DNA of 13,850 nucleotides, taken from assembly GCF_000297435.1 (NCBI RefSeq), contig NZ_CAIP01000150.1, positions 1-13,850 on the forward strand, written 5' to 3'. The stretch is from Microcystis sp. T1-4 (GTDB lineage: Bacteria; Cyanobacteriota; Cyanobacteriia; Cyanobacteriales; Microcystaceae). The notes below the pieces were generated by a model. It had not been told where the DNA came from and searched no databases. It saw only the letters and a list, made by a program, of their open reading frames with translations. This document shows positions 13,793 through 13,850 of the stretch, piece by piece (position 1 is the stretch's first letter; every line of letters begins with the position of its first letter). The translations under genes were made by a program, and so were the position numbers.

Positions 13793-13841
13793 GTTTAAGT
13801 TTTAAGTTTTAAGTTTTAAGTTATTAGGTTTAAGTTTTCAA
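13793..13841. repeat. Second heptanucleotide array (TTTTAAG type), same register
   Basis: GTTTAAG, three TTTTAAG, TTATTAG, GTTTAAG and TTTTCAA continue the 7-bp step of the TATCAGT array without a break in phase. Outer copies are degenerate. The array reaches almost to the window edge. Confidence 0.85.
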
Positions 13842-13850
13842 TTTTGGTTC

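Noticed and set aside
13504..13812. + strand frame ending in a SVISYQL repeat
   Set aside because: The repeated peptide is only the translation of the TATCAGT array (three units are 21 bp); the rest is antisense to the permease.
13724..13841. CRISPR array
   Set aside because: Units are 7 bp with no spacers; this is a simple heptanucleotide repeat.
1..13850. tRNA or rRNA genes
   Set aside because: Read for tRNA arms and rRNA signatures on both strands; none was recognised.

Overview
The window looks like the chromosome of a unicellular, bloom-forming cyanobacterium, most like Microcystis. The reasons are four HIP1 octamers (GCGATCGC at 4354, 10424, 11265 and 13456), heptanucleotide STRR-type repeats, many MITE and IS remnants, and protein styles typical of the group (DUF4214 plus RTX surface protein, coiled-coil methyltransferase with GT4 glycosyltransferases, stand-alone MacB-like permease). 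This is inferred from motifs; no database comparison was made.

Left half (1-9064): a surface-protein and glycan island. Two genes on the + strand (411-1256 and 6513-9002) begin with the same 137-residue DUF4214 module, aligned without gaps at about 80% identity. The large one continues into a Cys-free, Thr/Ala/Asn-rich S-layer/RTX-like protein with Ca-binding nonapeptides and a probable type I secretion C-terminus. The small one instead carries two 47-residue repeats. Between them, on the - strand, lies a compact cassette: a coiled-coil SAM methyltransferase (5528-3954) and two GT4-type glycosyltransferases (3866-2820, 2769-1468). The arrangement suggests assembly or capping of a surface glycan, possibly one attached to the neighbouring surface proteins (inference).

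The 984 bp upstream of the large surface gene hold a frameshifted small-gene remnant, the last 48 codons of a TnpB, a well-formed omega-RNA-like hairpin, a near-consensus sigma70 promoter (TTGACA-16-TATACT), a leader hairpin with a T tract, and a Shine-Dalgarno sequence shown in a hairpin loop. The gene ends at a clear intrinsic terminator.

Middle (9065-10850): decayed sequence with a palindrome, a small MITE, a gene-end remnant, then a PhzF-family isomerase gene whose upstream DNA has been replaced by an IS4/Tn5-like transposase C-terminus.

Right part (10853-13850): ordinary housekeeping genes: gpsA (- strand, TTG start with a strong Shine-Dalgarno), a Nudix hydrolase (+) and a MacB/FtsX-type ABC permease (-), the last two convergent. 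Heptanucleotide repeats of the ACTNATN type sit directly against several start codons here. The longest, about ten TATCAGT units followed in register by TTTTAAG-type units, begins inside the permease start codon.
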